NCBI RefSeq assembly: GCF_965363235.1
Contig: NC_134849.1
Location: forward strand, 16,456,863-16,520,862
Reading direction: 5' to 3'
Length of the DNA: 64,000 bases
Source of the DNA: Mytilus galloprovincialis
Taxonomy: Eukaryota > Mollusca > Bivalvia > Mytilida > Mytilidae
The position numbers and the translations under genes are program-made. Below, piece by piece: positions 21,185 to 32,475 of this stretch (its first letter is position 1; the number at the start of each line of letters is the position of its first letter). The notes below the pieces were generated by a model that had not been told where the DNA came from, made no database searches, and saw only the letters and a program-made list of their open reading frames with translations.

Positions 21185-22735
21185 ATTGATAGACGGTATA
21201 TAGGAGCACTATAATGTATGTTAACCACCGACGGTAGGTATAGACAAATACTGTTGATATATGGTATATAGGAGCACTATATTGTATGTTAACTACCGAC
21301 ACTAGGTATAGACAAATAATGTTGATAGATGGTATATAGGAGCACTATATTGTATGTTAACTACCGACACTAGGTATAGACAAATAATGTTGATAGATGG
21401 TATATAGGAGCACTATATTGTATGTTAACTACCGACAGTAGGTATAGACAAATGCTGTTGATAGACGGTATATGGGAGCACTATATTGTATGTTAACCAC
21501 CGACGGTAGGTATAGACAAATACTGTTGATATATGGTATATAGGAGCACTATATTGTATGTTTACTACCGACACTAGGTATAGACAAATAATGTTGATAT
21601 ATGGTATATAGGAGCACTATATTGTATGTTTACCGCCAATAGTAGGTATAGACAAATACTGTTGATAGATGGTATATAGGAGCACTATATTGTATGTTTA
21701 CTACCGACACTAGGTATAGACAAATAATGTTGATATATGGTATATAGGAGCACTATATTGTATGTTTACCGCCAATAGTAGGTATAGACAAATACTGTTG
21801 ATAGATGGTATATAGGAGCACTATATTGTATGTTAACTACCGACACTAGGTATAGACAAATACTGTTGATATATGGTATATAGGAGCACTATAATGTATT
21901 TAACCACCGACGGTAGGTATAGACAAATACTGTTGATATATGGTTTATAGGAGCACTATATTGTATGTTAACTACCGACACTAGGTATAGACAAATAATG
22001 TTGATATATGGTATATAGGAGCACTATATTGTATGTTTACCGCCAATAGTAGGTATAGACAAATACTGTTGATAGATGGTATATAGGAGCACTATATTGT
22101 ATGTTAACTACCGACACTAGGTATAGACAAATAATGTTGATATATGGTATATAGGAGCACTATATTGTATGTTTACCGCCAATAGTAGGTATAGACAAAT
22201 ACTGTTGATAGATGGTATATAGGAGCACTATATTGTATGTTAACTACCGACACTAGGTATAGACAAATACTGTTGATATATGGTATATAGGAGCACTATA
22301 ATGTATTTAACCACCGACGGTAGGTATAGACAAATACTGTTGATATATGGTATATAGGAGCACTATATTGTATGTTAACTACCGACACTAGGTATAGACA
22401 AATAATGTTGATATATGGTATATAGGAGCACTATATTGTATGTTTACCGCCAATAGTAGGTATAGACAAATACTGTTGATAGATGGTATATAGGAGCACT
22501 ATATTGTATGTTAACTACCGACACTAGGTATAGACAAATAATGTTGATATATGGTATATAGGAGCACTATATTGTATGTTTACCGCCAATAGTAGGTATA
22601 GACAAATACTGTTTATAGATGGTATATAACAGTAGTGTCCTGTATGTTAACCACCGACGGTAGGTATAGACAATTACTGTTGATAGACGGTATAAAGGAG
22701 CATGGTATTGTATGTTAACCACCGACGGTCTGTGT
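21185..22735. repeat. 68 bp satellite with six-monomer higher-order structure
   Basis: About 23 head-to-tail monomers of about 68 bp: GGTATAGACAAATACTGTTG, ATATATGGTATATAGGAGCA, CTATATTGTATG and a variable 17 bp segment. By the variable segment the monomers are of type A (TTAACCACCGACGGTAG), B (TTAACTACCGACACTAG) or C (TTTACCGCCAATAGTAG). From about 21.48 kb the order is A-B-C-B-C-B, repeated; the A-type ATAATGTATTTAACC variant recurs at a 407 bp spacing. Non-coding. This is a minisatellite grown by unequal exchange at the six-monomer level. Confidence 0.95.
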
Positions 22736-22796
22736 CACAATTTGAATCATTAAGGCTTTAAATTAAAGAAAATACTTCTTTTTGCAAAAATGTGTG

Positions 22797-23330
22797 TTAT
22801 TTGGATGGAGAGTTGTCTCATTGGCACTCACACCACATCTTCCTATATCTACATTCATTTTCTTATTTTTTGTCTACTAAGTCCAAAATTTAGAACTTTT
22901 GATTACGTGAGGAGGACTCCCAGATGCCGACTCGAGAACCAATTTGATATTTAAAAAATAACCCAGTACCGGGACCTCGAGACAGCGTACATATAAAAAA
23001 GAAGATGTGGTATGATTGCCAATTAGACAACTCTTTTATATGGCTATCAGCTAATACCTGGAACGTACTACTGGGAAGCAGGTTATACTGTAGCCAACTT
23101 TGGGCATGTTCCAAAAATAGGTGACAACGAGTTGTTGCTTTCTTACATGGAAAAACCGTAACCAGTCTGCAAGTATGATAGTTTTACCAAATGATGTAAA
23201 ATTGAGCCCTGCAGACCAATTTATATCCAGTAAATGTTACTCGATCACAGTAGTCAAATTGGGACATGTTTCCAAAACGGATGACCATAGGTTGTTTTTT
23301 ACTATAAGCATACATACACTATAATAATAG
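22797..23330. repeat. M2 fragments and an unclassified repeat-like block
   Basis: A reverse M2 piece lies at about 22797-22850 (GAGAGTTGTCTCATTGGCAC). A 50 bp forward M2 piece at about 22992-23040 interrupts a block with CGAGAACCAATTTGATAT and GGTACCGGGACCTCGAG-like wording. The open frames on both strands cross these junctions and are not credible genes. Confidence 0.5.
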
Positions 23331-23640
23331 TAAATGTATTTGCTATTTACTAGCAATTACAAGTTAAAAAAACAAACACACGCTATTTATAGTAAATTTG
23401 ATATGTATGTTCAAAGTATACACTAAAACAATTGATATTAACGGGTAGAATAACCGGACTTTGGAAAAAATGGGAGGTAAAAAAAGGTGTCCTGTTCCCA
23501 AGTACTTATTATCTTTGATACTTTTTCTCAAATTGTCCAGTCATAAAATCTTTGTTCAACAGTTTACATGCTTTTGACCTCTTTCTTAATGCCCGCAAGA
23601 GTGTTTTAGTTACCAACATTACCCCAGTAATACTTCAAGT
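23331..23640. other. Non-coding upstream flank of lectin gene 1
   Basis: AT-rich, with no feature recognised before the block conserved between the two lectin genes (from about 23.67 kb). Confidence 0.4.
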
Positions 23641-23757
23641 TACACTATCAGTCAAAGGTTTATATGGACTCGTCTATAGAACCCCGATAAGAAATATTAG
23701 ATACAAGACGTACGCATAAGATTATATATTCATATATTCAAGTACTTGTATGAGGAC

Positions 23758-26700
23758 ATGTTGCGCTACATTTTGATAAGTTTATTTGGTATGTCACCAT
23801 TATTTCTAATTTACTAAGATGAATTGGTATAAATGTTCCGAGATTTCGGTAGAATTATTAACTATATACTTAGACCTTACTACTTTCATATTATGACAAA
23901 AACTTTTTGTTTTGTTTATAAATTTATTGATCAAATAAATCAAGAAACATAAAGATAGGTTAAATTCGTCTTAAGATTAAAAGTATAGTAGAAAAGCATG
24001 GCGACATAAGAGTGCGAGACAGGGGCGTGTTTATAAAACGTATAACACGAATCAAGTCTCGTTTTTATATAGATTAGACCGTTGGTTTTCGCGTTTGAAT
24101 GGTTTTACACTTGTTATTTTGGGGCCCTTTATAGCTTGTTGTTCGGTGTGAGTCAAGGCTTCGTGTTGAAGGCCGTACCTTGACCTATAATGGTTTACTT
24201 TTAGAAATTGTGACTTGGATGGAGAGTTGTCTCATTGGCACTCATATCACATCCTTTACCTATATAATACAGCTGGTTAATCAAAATACATAATTGATCG
24301 TCAGAAGTTGAAAATCAAGAAAGTTTGTGGTTCTGCATGTATTAGGGTACTACGACTTCCTTCATCAAATTACAAACTGACCACCATTATATAGCCAAGA
24401 GTGTTGAAAGTGGCATAAAACCCCAACGATATATCAATCACAATTCAAAACATCCGATATAGAATGTGTTAACTTTTGTAAATGTGTTGTACCCTTTTAA
24501 CGTAATGATTAAAGGTTTTTATTGCAAATCATGCACATACATTTCACTGAAGATATTCGATACAGTATTGACTTTATATTCCCCTAAATCTTGTATGTTG
24601 TTTATAAAAAAGTGATTGCAAATGAGAAAACTTTCCACAAGAGACCACATGACACAGAAACTAACTATAGGTCACTGTACGGCCTTCATTTATATGCAAA
24701 GCCAGCTATAAAAGGCCCTAAACTATAAATTTATTACACAGAAACAATAACCAATAAATACCAGGCCCCTGAACTGGTACAGGCCCATAATAGGTAGGCG
24801 AGATAAAACTACATCAAAACAGCATCCCTCCCCTTAACATGGGACAAAAGTGTTACAGTACTAAAAATATCGAAATCAGTTGAAATAGCATAATTCATTC
24901 GATGAATACCAAAAGATAAACATCTAACAAAATTACAGAGGACGTGGCAGTGTACTTATATATCCCCACGACAAAAGACAAAACGTACAAATCTGAGAGT
25001 ATTTGATGTTACTGACAGCTAGTTCAAAGCCCATAGCATGCAACTTATACAATTTCACTCATCACTCAGATAACAACAAAAAACAGTACACATTCAACAT
25101 CCAACGAATTTAATGTTAATACATCAGTAACAGTCAGAATAAACATGCTTACTTTATCGATCCCGTTTTCTTCAGGAATATCCAAATTTGAAAACTAAAT
25201 CATAACATCTATGGAAAAATTTAATAAGGTTTTACGTAACTTGGAGTATCTAAATTTACCAACACGTGGTGGCTGTTGAATATTGTAGTGTAAATGTTTT
25301 TGTCTATCGAACCGAACATAACAAGGTCAAATCAGGCCAATATATCAAATGCCGTATTCACAGGAAGCATAATTTTTTTGTTATACGTTATTATATGTAG
25401 CCTCATGAATGGTACTTTGTTTTTGTGTTTGTAGAAATAGAGTGATGTCTATTATCAATTTCTGTGTGGTTGTTATACAAATGTGTTTACACTGTACTGT
25501 TTCTCGTTAACCTTTTTTGGTCTGTAACAAGAAACGACTTTGGAATTTTTATAATAATAAGGCTTTTCTACCTTATGAATAGATCACTTGTATTTTGCTA
25601 ACCTTTTAGGTATTTTGGCCCTCAATGCTCCTCAACTTTATACTCTATTTGGCCTTTTTAACTTTTTTGGATTCGAGCATTACTGACGAAATGCGCTAAT
25701 GGCGTAAATACAAAATTTTATCCTGGAATCGATGATGATTTTAACATATTTAATTTTAATATCCATATTTTTTTCTTTTCACACGCAGTTGTTTTTCGCA
25801 CCTATAATCCTCTTATAATCTTAAATCTTGAATAACCTATTGTATGAATAGAAACAAAACTACGTGAATATAAAGCAGACTATATAACTTTATTTAGCAA
25901 AATATGAAACATTCTGTTACTTTAATGGGAGTCAAATTCAGGTCTTTCGGCTTGTTTACCTGTAACAATGTTTCCTCACAGGCATAAATTGTTAAATTTG
26001 GAGAGCACATTTTCTTATTAACAAAAGCTATTGTACGCCTGCAAAGCTGTTATGTATTTCAGCAGCGCCTTCGTACGTAGTATATATCTCCAAATTGATA
26101 CAATTTCTATTGGCTTGTATTTTCTTGATAGAGAGTTGCTGCTTACAAGAGCTATCAAACCAAGAGTTCCAAATGGTGAAGTTGGAATATTCTTTCGTTA
26201 ATTTTACCGTCACCGTCACTAGTTGGTTGATCGTTATGTAATATCTGTTTCACAGATGATATCTGATTTTATTATTATGTCGTTACTACAATCCCGTTCC
26301 CTTTTCACAAATGTGACCTACCGAATTAAACTATTTACCAGGTTTGTAATAACATGATCATTACAATGGGAACCACACTTGGAGCAGAATTAATTTACCC
26401 TTTCAGAGCACCTGAGATTAACCCCAGTTTTTAGTGGGGTTCGTGTTGCTAAATCCGTATTTTTCTATGCTGTGTTTTGTCTGGGACTATTACTAATAGT
26501 ATTATAGTCCCAGGTTTTGTGTAATATTGTTTGTCTGTTTGTTTTTTAGCCATGGCGTTGTCAGTTTATTTTTTATCAATAAGTTTGAATGTCCCTCCGG
26601 TAACTTTCGCCCCTCTTTTGTGTAAATCCATGGTTAATAAATATGCAGTGGCTTTTAATTGAGATTTTGTCGGACAGAAAAAGCTCAATATGTTGATCAA

Positions 26701-29700
26701 AATTGAATATTGCAAATAGAACATGACGATTTTGCATCAAAAATGTTTGTGGCGAAAACCTTGATTCTGCCGCTTAACTGACAAATTGTACGTTACTATA
26801 CAATTTTTAAACAATATACAACACTAATTTTTTTTGTAGCGTGTGCCTTCCAGAATGTTGTTTGTCAGTGTAAAAACGGTTGGATTCATCATAGTACATC
26901 ATGTTATTACTTCAGCGATAACACGAAGAGCTGGGATACTTCCTCTGTACGTTAATTATATGAAATTTATTTGTAGATTCTACATCCAACAGTAGTAAAT
27001 TAAGTACGCATTTGGTCAACGATTTTGTCGTGTCAGTAGCAAAATAAAAATTGAAAATAGAAATGGGGAATGTTACAAAGAGCCAACAACCCAACAAAAG
27101 CTCAAGCCCACCGATTGGTTTTCAACACAGCTCTTAACTAAAATTAGTACTAGGTCAGTTAAAAACTGACGTTACACTAAACTCTGAAACAAATACCACT
27201 TATAAATTGATTATAATCAATCAGCAATCAGTAAAACAATCTGATCTAGGCATCACATTTTAAGGTTTTTGTAAATTTCGCTGGTCAAATATGGTTATAT
27301 GCAAGACAGTGCAAGTAATCTATTGCTAATAAAACATATTGTCTAAAAACAAATTCGGACATTTTAACTTTTAATGCTTAAAAGTACCAAGAGTATAAAA
27401 TAAGTTTATAAATACTTTTTTCCCCATGTCAGATGATACAATGATTTGGACTCAAATATTTAATTGGGTTCGGATTATTTTGACTTAGCAAACATAACAT
27501 CGTAAATGTGAATTTTTATCAAATTTAATATGCAAAAATGTATTTTGAGTAATGAATTTGATGTTAGTGTTATTGTCATCATTATTTTATTTATCTTGCA
27601 GGCTTCATGTCAGGCACATCATGCAGAACTTGCTGTCATAGAGACAATGGAGGAAAATACGTTCATATGGTCTGAAATGTCTAAACTTGGAGGTAAGAAT
27701 TTTAATACTACATACAGGACATAACTACCAATGAAACAATTTCCTTCAAAAATAAAAATAAAGTATTACCAACAAAAAATTGAGAAAGAAAATGGGGAAT
27801 GTGTCAAAGCGACAACAACCCGACCATAGAGCAGACAACAGCCGAAGTCCACCAATGGGTCTTCAATGTAGCGAGAAACTCCCTCACCCGTAGGCGTCCT
27901 TCAGTTGGCCCCTTAAAAAATATGTATAGTAGTACAGTGATAATGGACGTCATACTAAACTCCGAATTATACACAAGAAACTAAAATTAAAAATCATACA
28001 AGACTAACAAAGGCCAGAGGCTCCTGACTTGGGACAGGCGCAAAATTGCGGCGGAGTTAAACATGTTTATGAGATCTCAATCCTCCCCCTATACCTCTAG
28101 CCAATGTAGAAAAGTAAACGCATAACAATACGCACATTAACATTTTGTTTTAGAGAAGTCCGAGTCCGATGTCAGAAGATGTAACAAAAGAAAATAAATA
28201 AAATGACAATAATACAAAAATAACATTAGACTACTAGCAGTTAACTGATAGACCTCAATTAAACTGATTGAAAGATTATGTCTTCATTATATGAATACCA
28301 GGTACAATCCCTCCCATTAGGGGTTTAGTATCATACTTTCATAAAATATACGAGAAGAACATAACCCGTGTCATGCCAACAACTGTTTTTTTTTAAATAA
28401 ATGTGTTAAGTTCCGATGCAAAGACCCTAAGTGAATCAATATTAAAACCAAAATATGCAATCTTTAATGACCTGACAACAGTATCGTAACTATATCCCTT
28501 CTTAATAAGTCTGTTTAAAGGTTTTGTAAGCTTTTGAGTTAAATACTGTCATTTTTGTGCTTTGTAAGGAGTATTATCATAAAAGATTGGATGTGAAATA
28601 CCTGAACGTATAAGATGTCTGCATGTTGAGTTATATTTACGAATTATTCCTTATACCGATGATGAAATTGTACATGTACAGGAATGTACATAGTCCATAG
28701 TACACGGATGCCCCACTCACACTATCATTTTGTATGTTCAATGGACCGTGCCATTGGGGTCAAAACTTCAATTTGGCATAAAATTATAACTGTTATATCA
28801 AAGGAAACATGTAGACCAATTTTCAAGTTGATTGGATTTAGCTTCATTAAAAGCTACCTTGACCAAAAACTTTAACCTGGAGCGGGACAGACGGATTTTG
28901 TATGTTCAGTAGCCGTAAAATTGAGGTCAAAACTTTTATTTGGCATTAAAATTAAAACTTTTATATCAAAGGAAACACGTGTACCAAGTTTCAAGTTGAT
29001 TGGACTTCAACTTCAATAAAAACTACCTTGATTAAACACTTTAACCTGGAGCGGCACAGACGAACGCTGACCAGAAAACATAATGCCCCTCTACTAGTGT
29101 AGGTGGGACTGACGGACGGACGAACAAACGAACAGACGGACGCACAGACAAGAAAATATAATGCCCCTCTTCTATCATAGGTGGGGCATACACATTCCAA
29201 GTATAAACTTTAAAAGTCCATAAAACACCCACTGCATTTATTTCAAATGCGAATTTTGTGCATTTACGTCATAACGTTTCAATATCAAGTTCCTTATTTT
29301 TTCTGTCTTAAATCTTTGTGCAAACATACGAATAGAATGTTAAAAGTAATTTTTATGCCCCCGCAACTAAAAGTTTGGGAGGGCATATTGTGTTGCCCCG
29401 TTCCGTCCGTCCCATTATGGGTATATAGTTATTCGTATGAAACTTTCACTTTGCTGTCTGTTTGTACATATATTGAAGGTGTGCATGTGGTCAGCGGTTT
29501 GATTTTTATTGATATTTGCTCTTTTTGGAGATAATTGAACATTGTCAATTTTGGAATACATACTTGAATATTAGGTGCATAGCGTTTCCGCATAACTTCC
29601 TACAGTTTGAATGCTATGATGTTTTCACATTGCTAGCTGTTTGTACATATATTGAAGATGTGAATATGGTCAGTTTTTTTTTATTATAATTACACTCATG

Positions 29701-31373
29701 TATGAATGCTGGATTTTGATTGGTTGAAAACCAGTGTATTTTTTGCATATTCAAACAAGTTTTCCTCATTTCAAAAGAATTTGCCTTTTTCACAAATGCC
29801 GGTGAATTTGCCTCAAATACGATGGCATTTACCATTTTGAATATTTTTTACCCTCGCGAGCATTTTCCAACCAATATAATTCGGAACCTTTCTCACTTTA
29901 ATGTAAAAATAAACTATAAGCACCTGGGAAATAAAAAAAAGTTCATGCCCTTGAAAGCCTGTGGTTAACGTACGGGAAAAAAGAAAACTATCAGCGTAAT
30001 TAAAAAGGTTAAAAAGAAAGGACAAAAAACAACAGTATTTAAAATACAAACCTAATAAAATCCTAAAAAAAAAAATCAATATTTCCTACTGTACAGGATC
30101 TTTTTGGTTGGATGGAACAGATGAATATTCCGAAGGACAATGGGAATGGGCGTCAACTGGTGATGCCTTGGATTATTCAAACTGGTATCCAGGAGAACCT
30201 AATAATGATGGGGGAGAAGACTGTCTGATGACGGGCGGAGGCTACAAAACATTATGGAATGATGGCCATTGTGAGAGTCATTTCAAATTTATTTGCGAGA
30301 AAAAGTAGGTTGATATACCCTTAAATTGATTTGAATTAACATAGCTGTTTTATTCTAATGCTAGGTTGCTTTTTGGTTTAGACAATTTAATTAAACGGAT
30401 ATGACCTTTTATAGCTGTTTATGCGGTATTGGCTTTGCTCATTGTTTAAAGGCTGTACGGCGACCTATAGTTGTTAATTTCTGTGTCATTTTGGTCTCTT
30501 GTGGAGAGTTGACTCATTGGCAATCATATCATATCTTCTTTTTTTCGTAATATGTTCAATAGAAACAAAACTGACCCTGATTTGTTGTCAGTTATTTAAT
30601 AATTGCAAAACTGAATGGACCTTAAAAAAATCCAAACTTCCAGTGTTATTGACAAAAAAAAGCATACAAAAGTTTCATTGAAATAGTTTTCGATTTAGTA
30701 CCTTTGCATCAATTTTTTTTATATCTGGATTATTTTGTTTTTGTGTCAATTATCATCACCGTTTTACAATTTATGAATGTTATACGAGGTTTACCTAATA
30801 TCGTTTTTAAAGCATTATCATGATAATAAACTTTTCTTGTACATTACAGCGGATTGCATTGAGTGTGAAGCCAAAGGTAATATCTTTGATTAGCTTGCAT
30901 GTAAACTGAACCGTGAAGTCATTGTTAGGTCAGGTAAAGTACTCTTCTTTAAGAGTAGACTAGTCCTGCAGATAACCAATCTATCTGTCTGTTGGATTAG
31001 GCTACTTCGAAAGGAGGGTAATATACCTAATAATGACTTCAGGGTTCAGGTAACAAGCAGACAAACCAAAGATATTACCTTTGGCTACACACTCAATGAA
31101 ATAGGCTGTAATGTACAAGAAAACTAGAATATAGGTTCAGAAGAATGTTTCTATTATATGCATTAACTGCTCAGAAAATCAAAGTCCTTTATCTCTCTAA
31201 ATGCATTTGTAGAATTACTTTTTCTTGCAATGTTAAATGTTAACTGTTCAGAGGAATATCTTTTTAAAAGTATTTTTATTGAATAAACTAATACAGTACC
31301 ATGTAAGCGCAAATACTTAATATGTTTGTATTTGTTCGTCTCTTTCAGGTTGGAGAATACAATCGTAGGATAA
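23758..31373 (+). CDS. C-type lectin 1, secreted, single CTLD with EPN motif
   Basis: Five exons join in phase: 23758-23788 (signal start MLRYILISLF, donor G/GTATGT), 26840-26946, 27602-27692, 30097-30304 and 31349-31373, giving 153 residues. The mature protein has an extra N-terminal cysteine pair (VCQCKNGW..STSCYYF, long-form CTLD), SCQAHHAELAVIET, FWLDGTD, the EPN motif (110-112, in YPGEPNNDGGEDC) and WND (130-132), then ICEKK. EPN and WND are the classical calcium and mannose-type sugar ligands, so it is probably a secreted calcium-dependent lectin of innate immunity or shell/mucus function; that role is family knowledge, not shown here. The last exon adds LENTIVG. The start is supported by an equal-length first exon in the paralogue at 35.1 kb. 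Introns are full of repeats. Confidence 0.93.
24060..24260 (-). repeat. M2 copy, reverse, in lectin 1 intron 1
   Basis: GACCGTTGGTTTTCGCGTTTG, GGGGCCCTTTATAGCTTG and GGAGAGTTGTCTCATTGGCAC are the reverse complement of M2 with its long tail. Confidence 0.75.
24600..25210 (+). repeat. Long M2-type repeat in lectin 1 intron 1
   Basis: Begins with AAAAAGTGATTGCAAATGAG and CCACAAGAGACCACATGACAC and continues through CCAGGCCCCTGAACTGGTAC, CATCCCTCCCCTTAACATGGG and GGACGTGGCAGTGTACTTAT. It is longer than the other M2 copies and shares its end with 1-174. Confidence 0.65.
25211..25559. other. Intron sequence, nothing recognised
   Basis: Unique-looking AT-rich sequence inside lectin 1 intron 1. Confidence 0.4.
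25560..25735 (-). repeat. M1 copy, reverse, in lectin 1 intron 1
   Basis: GGCTTTTCTACCTTATGAAT, TTTGGCCCTCAATGCTCCTC and GGATTCGAGCATTACTGACG are the reverse complement of M1; the CGCGCGT core has decayed. Confidence 0.65.
26160..26650 (+). mobile_element. LINE 3' end (truncated) in lectin 1 intron 1
   Basis: CAAGAGTTCCAAATGGTGAAGTTGGAA (compare 1.21 kb) leads through the decayed protein end into the tail with CTTTCAGAGCACCTGAGATT, GTGGGGTTCGTGTTGCT and CCATGGCGTTGTCAGTTTA. A small hairpin insertion interrupts the tail at 26.48 kb. Confidence 0.75.
26474..26520. mobile_element. 33 bp hairpin insertion with 7 bp target duplication
   Basis: GTTTTGT, then CTGGGACTAT...ATAGTCCCAG (a near-perfect hairpin of 33 bp), then GTTTTGT again. 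The same LINE tail at 1.5 kb has no such insert, so the segment was gained after the LINE copy. Confidence 0.75.
27050..27200 (+). repeat. M3 copy in lectin 1 intron 2
   Basis: TTGAAAATAGAAATGGGGAATG followed by TTACAAAGAGCCAACAACCC and CTGACGTTACACTAAACTCTGA. Diverged M3. Confidence 0.65.
27790..28185 (+). repeat. Long M3 copy in lectin 1 intron 3
   Basis: GAATGTGTCAAAGCGACAAC, CCACCAATGGGTCTTCAATG, CCTCACCCGTAGGCGTCCTTC, GACGTCATACTAAACTCCG and GGCCAGAGGCTCCTGACTTGG. It is the most complete M3 in the window. The frame 27799-27984 is repeat translation. Confidence 0.8.
28690..29205 (+). repeat. Bivalve dispersed repeat with internal tandem copies
   Basis: The segment CCATTGGGGTCAAAACTTC ... 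TTTAACCTGGAGCGGGACAGACGG occurs twice (about 28745-28895 and 28910-29060). It is followed by ATAATGCCCCTCTACTAGTG and AATATAATGCCCCTCTTCTATC with GACGGACGGAC-type words between. This is a familiar bivalve repeat; the frames on the - strand are its translation. Confidence 0.7.
29350..29700 (+). repeat. Dispersed repeat with internal duplication
   Basis: Starts TTTATGCCCCCGCAACTAAAAG. The words GCTGTCTGTTTGTACATATATTGAAG and GCTAGCTGTTTGTACATATATTGAAG show a duplication of about 190 bp inside it. Non-coding. Confidence 0.6.
29701..30095. other. End of lectin 1 intron 3
   Basis: Contains CTGGATTTTGATTGGTTGAAAACCAG (a repeat-like word, compare CCAGGATTTTGATTGGTTAA at 41.81 kb), then AT-rich sequence running into the acceptor of exon 4. 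Confidence 0.45.
30370..30545 (-). repeat. M2 copy, reverse, in lectin 1 last intron
   Basis: TATAGCTGTTTATGCGGTAT, GGCTGTACGGCGACCTATAG and GGAGAGTTGACTCATTGGCAATC, the reverse complement of M2. Confidence 0.75.
30832..31122. mobile_element. 291 bp foldback element in lectin 1 last intron
   Basis: TTTTCTTGTACATTACAG opens it and CTGTAATGTACAAGAAAA closes it, an exact inverse complement. The similarity continues inward for about 110 bp (TTGAGTGTGAAGCCAAAGGTAATATC and GATATTACCTTTGGCTACACACTCAA). It has no coding capacity. Without it the last intron would be about 0.75 kb. Confidence 0.85.
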
Positions 31374-32194
31374 AGAATGAACAAATATGACAGATAATTA
31401 ATAAACAGTGTATAATATGTGTTAATTTATTTACATACTTTATACGTTTACCCAGAATTAACAACAATACACGAATGACCCATAGTACGACAACAAAAAT
31501 AAGGTTCGAAATCTGACATAAATTCGACAAAACCAATTGTTAGGATACAAAAGGATGACATATGATTGTTTTTGCTTCTTTTAAGAATGACATCCAATGA
31601 TATTATGTACACTTGAGTTTACTCCTTGGATTAATATAGTAAGAAATAAGCTAATATATAGATGCAATGTGATTCAATATCTTTTTCACGCAAAATAAAA
31701 ATTAAAAAAAGAAGTTTGGTTTATGGTGTGTTTCCTTGAAAGTAATTTGTCGGGAATTTACGTCATTCTTCCTGATATTTATCTGTAATTACTAAGTAAA
31801 CGTTTATAAATAATAACTCTGAAAATACACCCCACTATACGAAAAAAAAGGATAGAGGTAGTTGAGATTTATTTTCTGTTCTAACAGAATTATAGGAAAA
31901 ACTTGGTTTTAATTCGTTTGTTCGTTGCTTAGTCTAACGTTTGGTTTATATTTTTTTTTCAAATGCTGATTTTCTTTTCCCTAATTTTTTTTTACTCATT
32001 TTCTTTTCTTTTTTATTGAAAATTTATTGGTTGATTAGTCCGTCAATGTTTTTTTTCAATAGTTTTCTTTAAAGTATTTCACTCTAGATCTTGTTTAAGT
32101 AATTGACAAATATAAAGACTGCACCCGCTGATTAAAACACAAATATTTGGCAATGTTACAGTGAGAAAAAAAAAGCAAATTTGACAGAGATAGA
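31374..32194. other. 3' flank of lectin 1
   Basis: AT-rich. Contains AATAAA/ATTAAA-like words (for example at about 31397) but no decisive poly(A) context. No gene seen. Confidence 0.4.
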
Positions 32195-32475
32195 GTGATC
32201 GTATAAAAAAGAAGATGTGGTATGATTGCCAATGAGAAAACTATCCACAAAAGACCAAAATGACACAGACATTAACAACTATGGGGTCACCGTACGGCCT
32301 TCAACAATGAGCAAAGCCCATACCGCATAGTCAGCTGTAAAAGGCCCCGATAAGACAATGTAAAACAATTCAAGCGAGAAAACTAACGGCCTTATGTAAA
32401 AAAATGAATTAATAATCTTCAAACTTAAACTGTGATATGATTGCAAAGAGACAGCTATCCACCAAAGTTCAAATT
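32195..32475 (+). repeat. M2 copy between the lectin genes
   Basis: AAAAAGAAGATGTGGTATGA, TCCACAAAAGACCAAAATGAC, GGGGTCACCGTACGGCCTTC and CATACCGCATAGTCAGCTGT. One of the most complete M2 copies. Confidence 0.8.

Noticed and set aside
21185..22735. CRISPR-like array
   Set aside because: Units are directly adjacent 68 bp monomers with no unique spacers, in a eukaryotic context; it is a minisatellite.
29041..29232. Open frames on the - strand with SVRPSVRLFVRPSV
   Set aside because: Translation of the GACGGACGGAC words in a common bivalve repeat.
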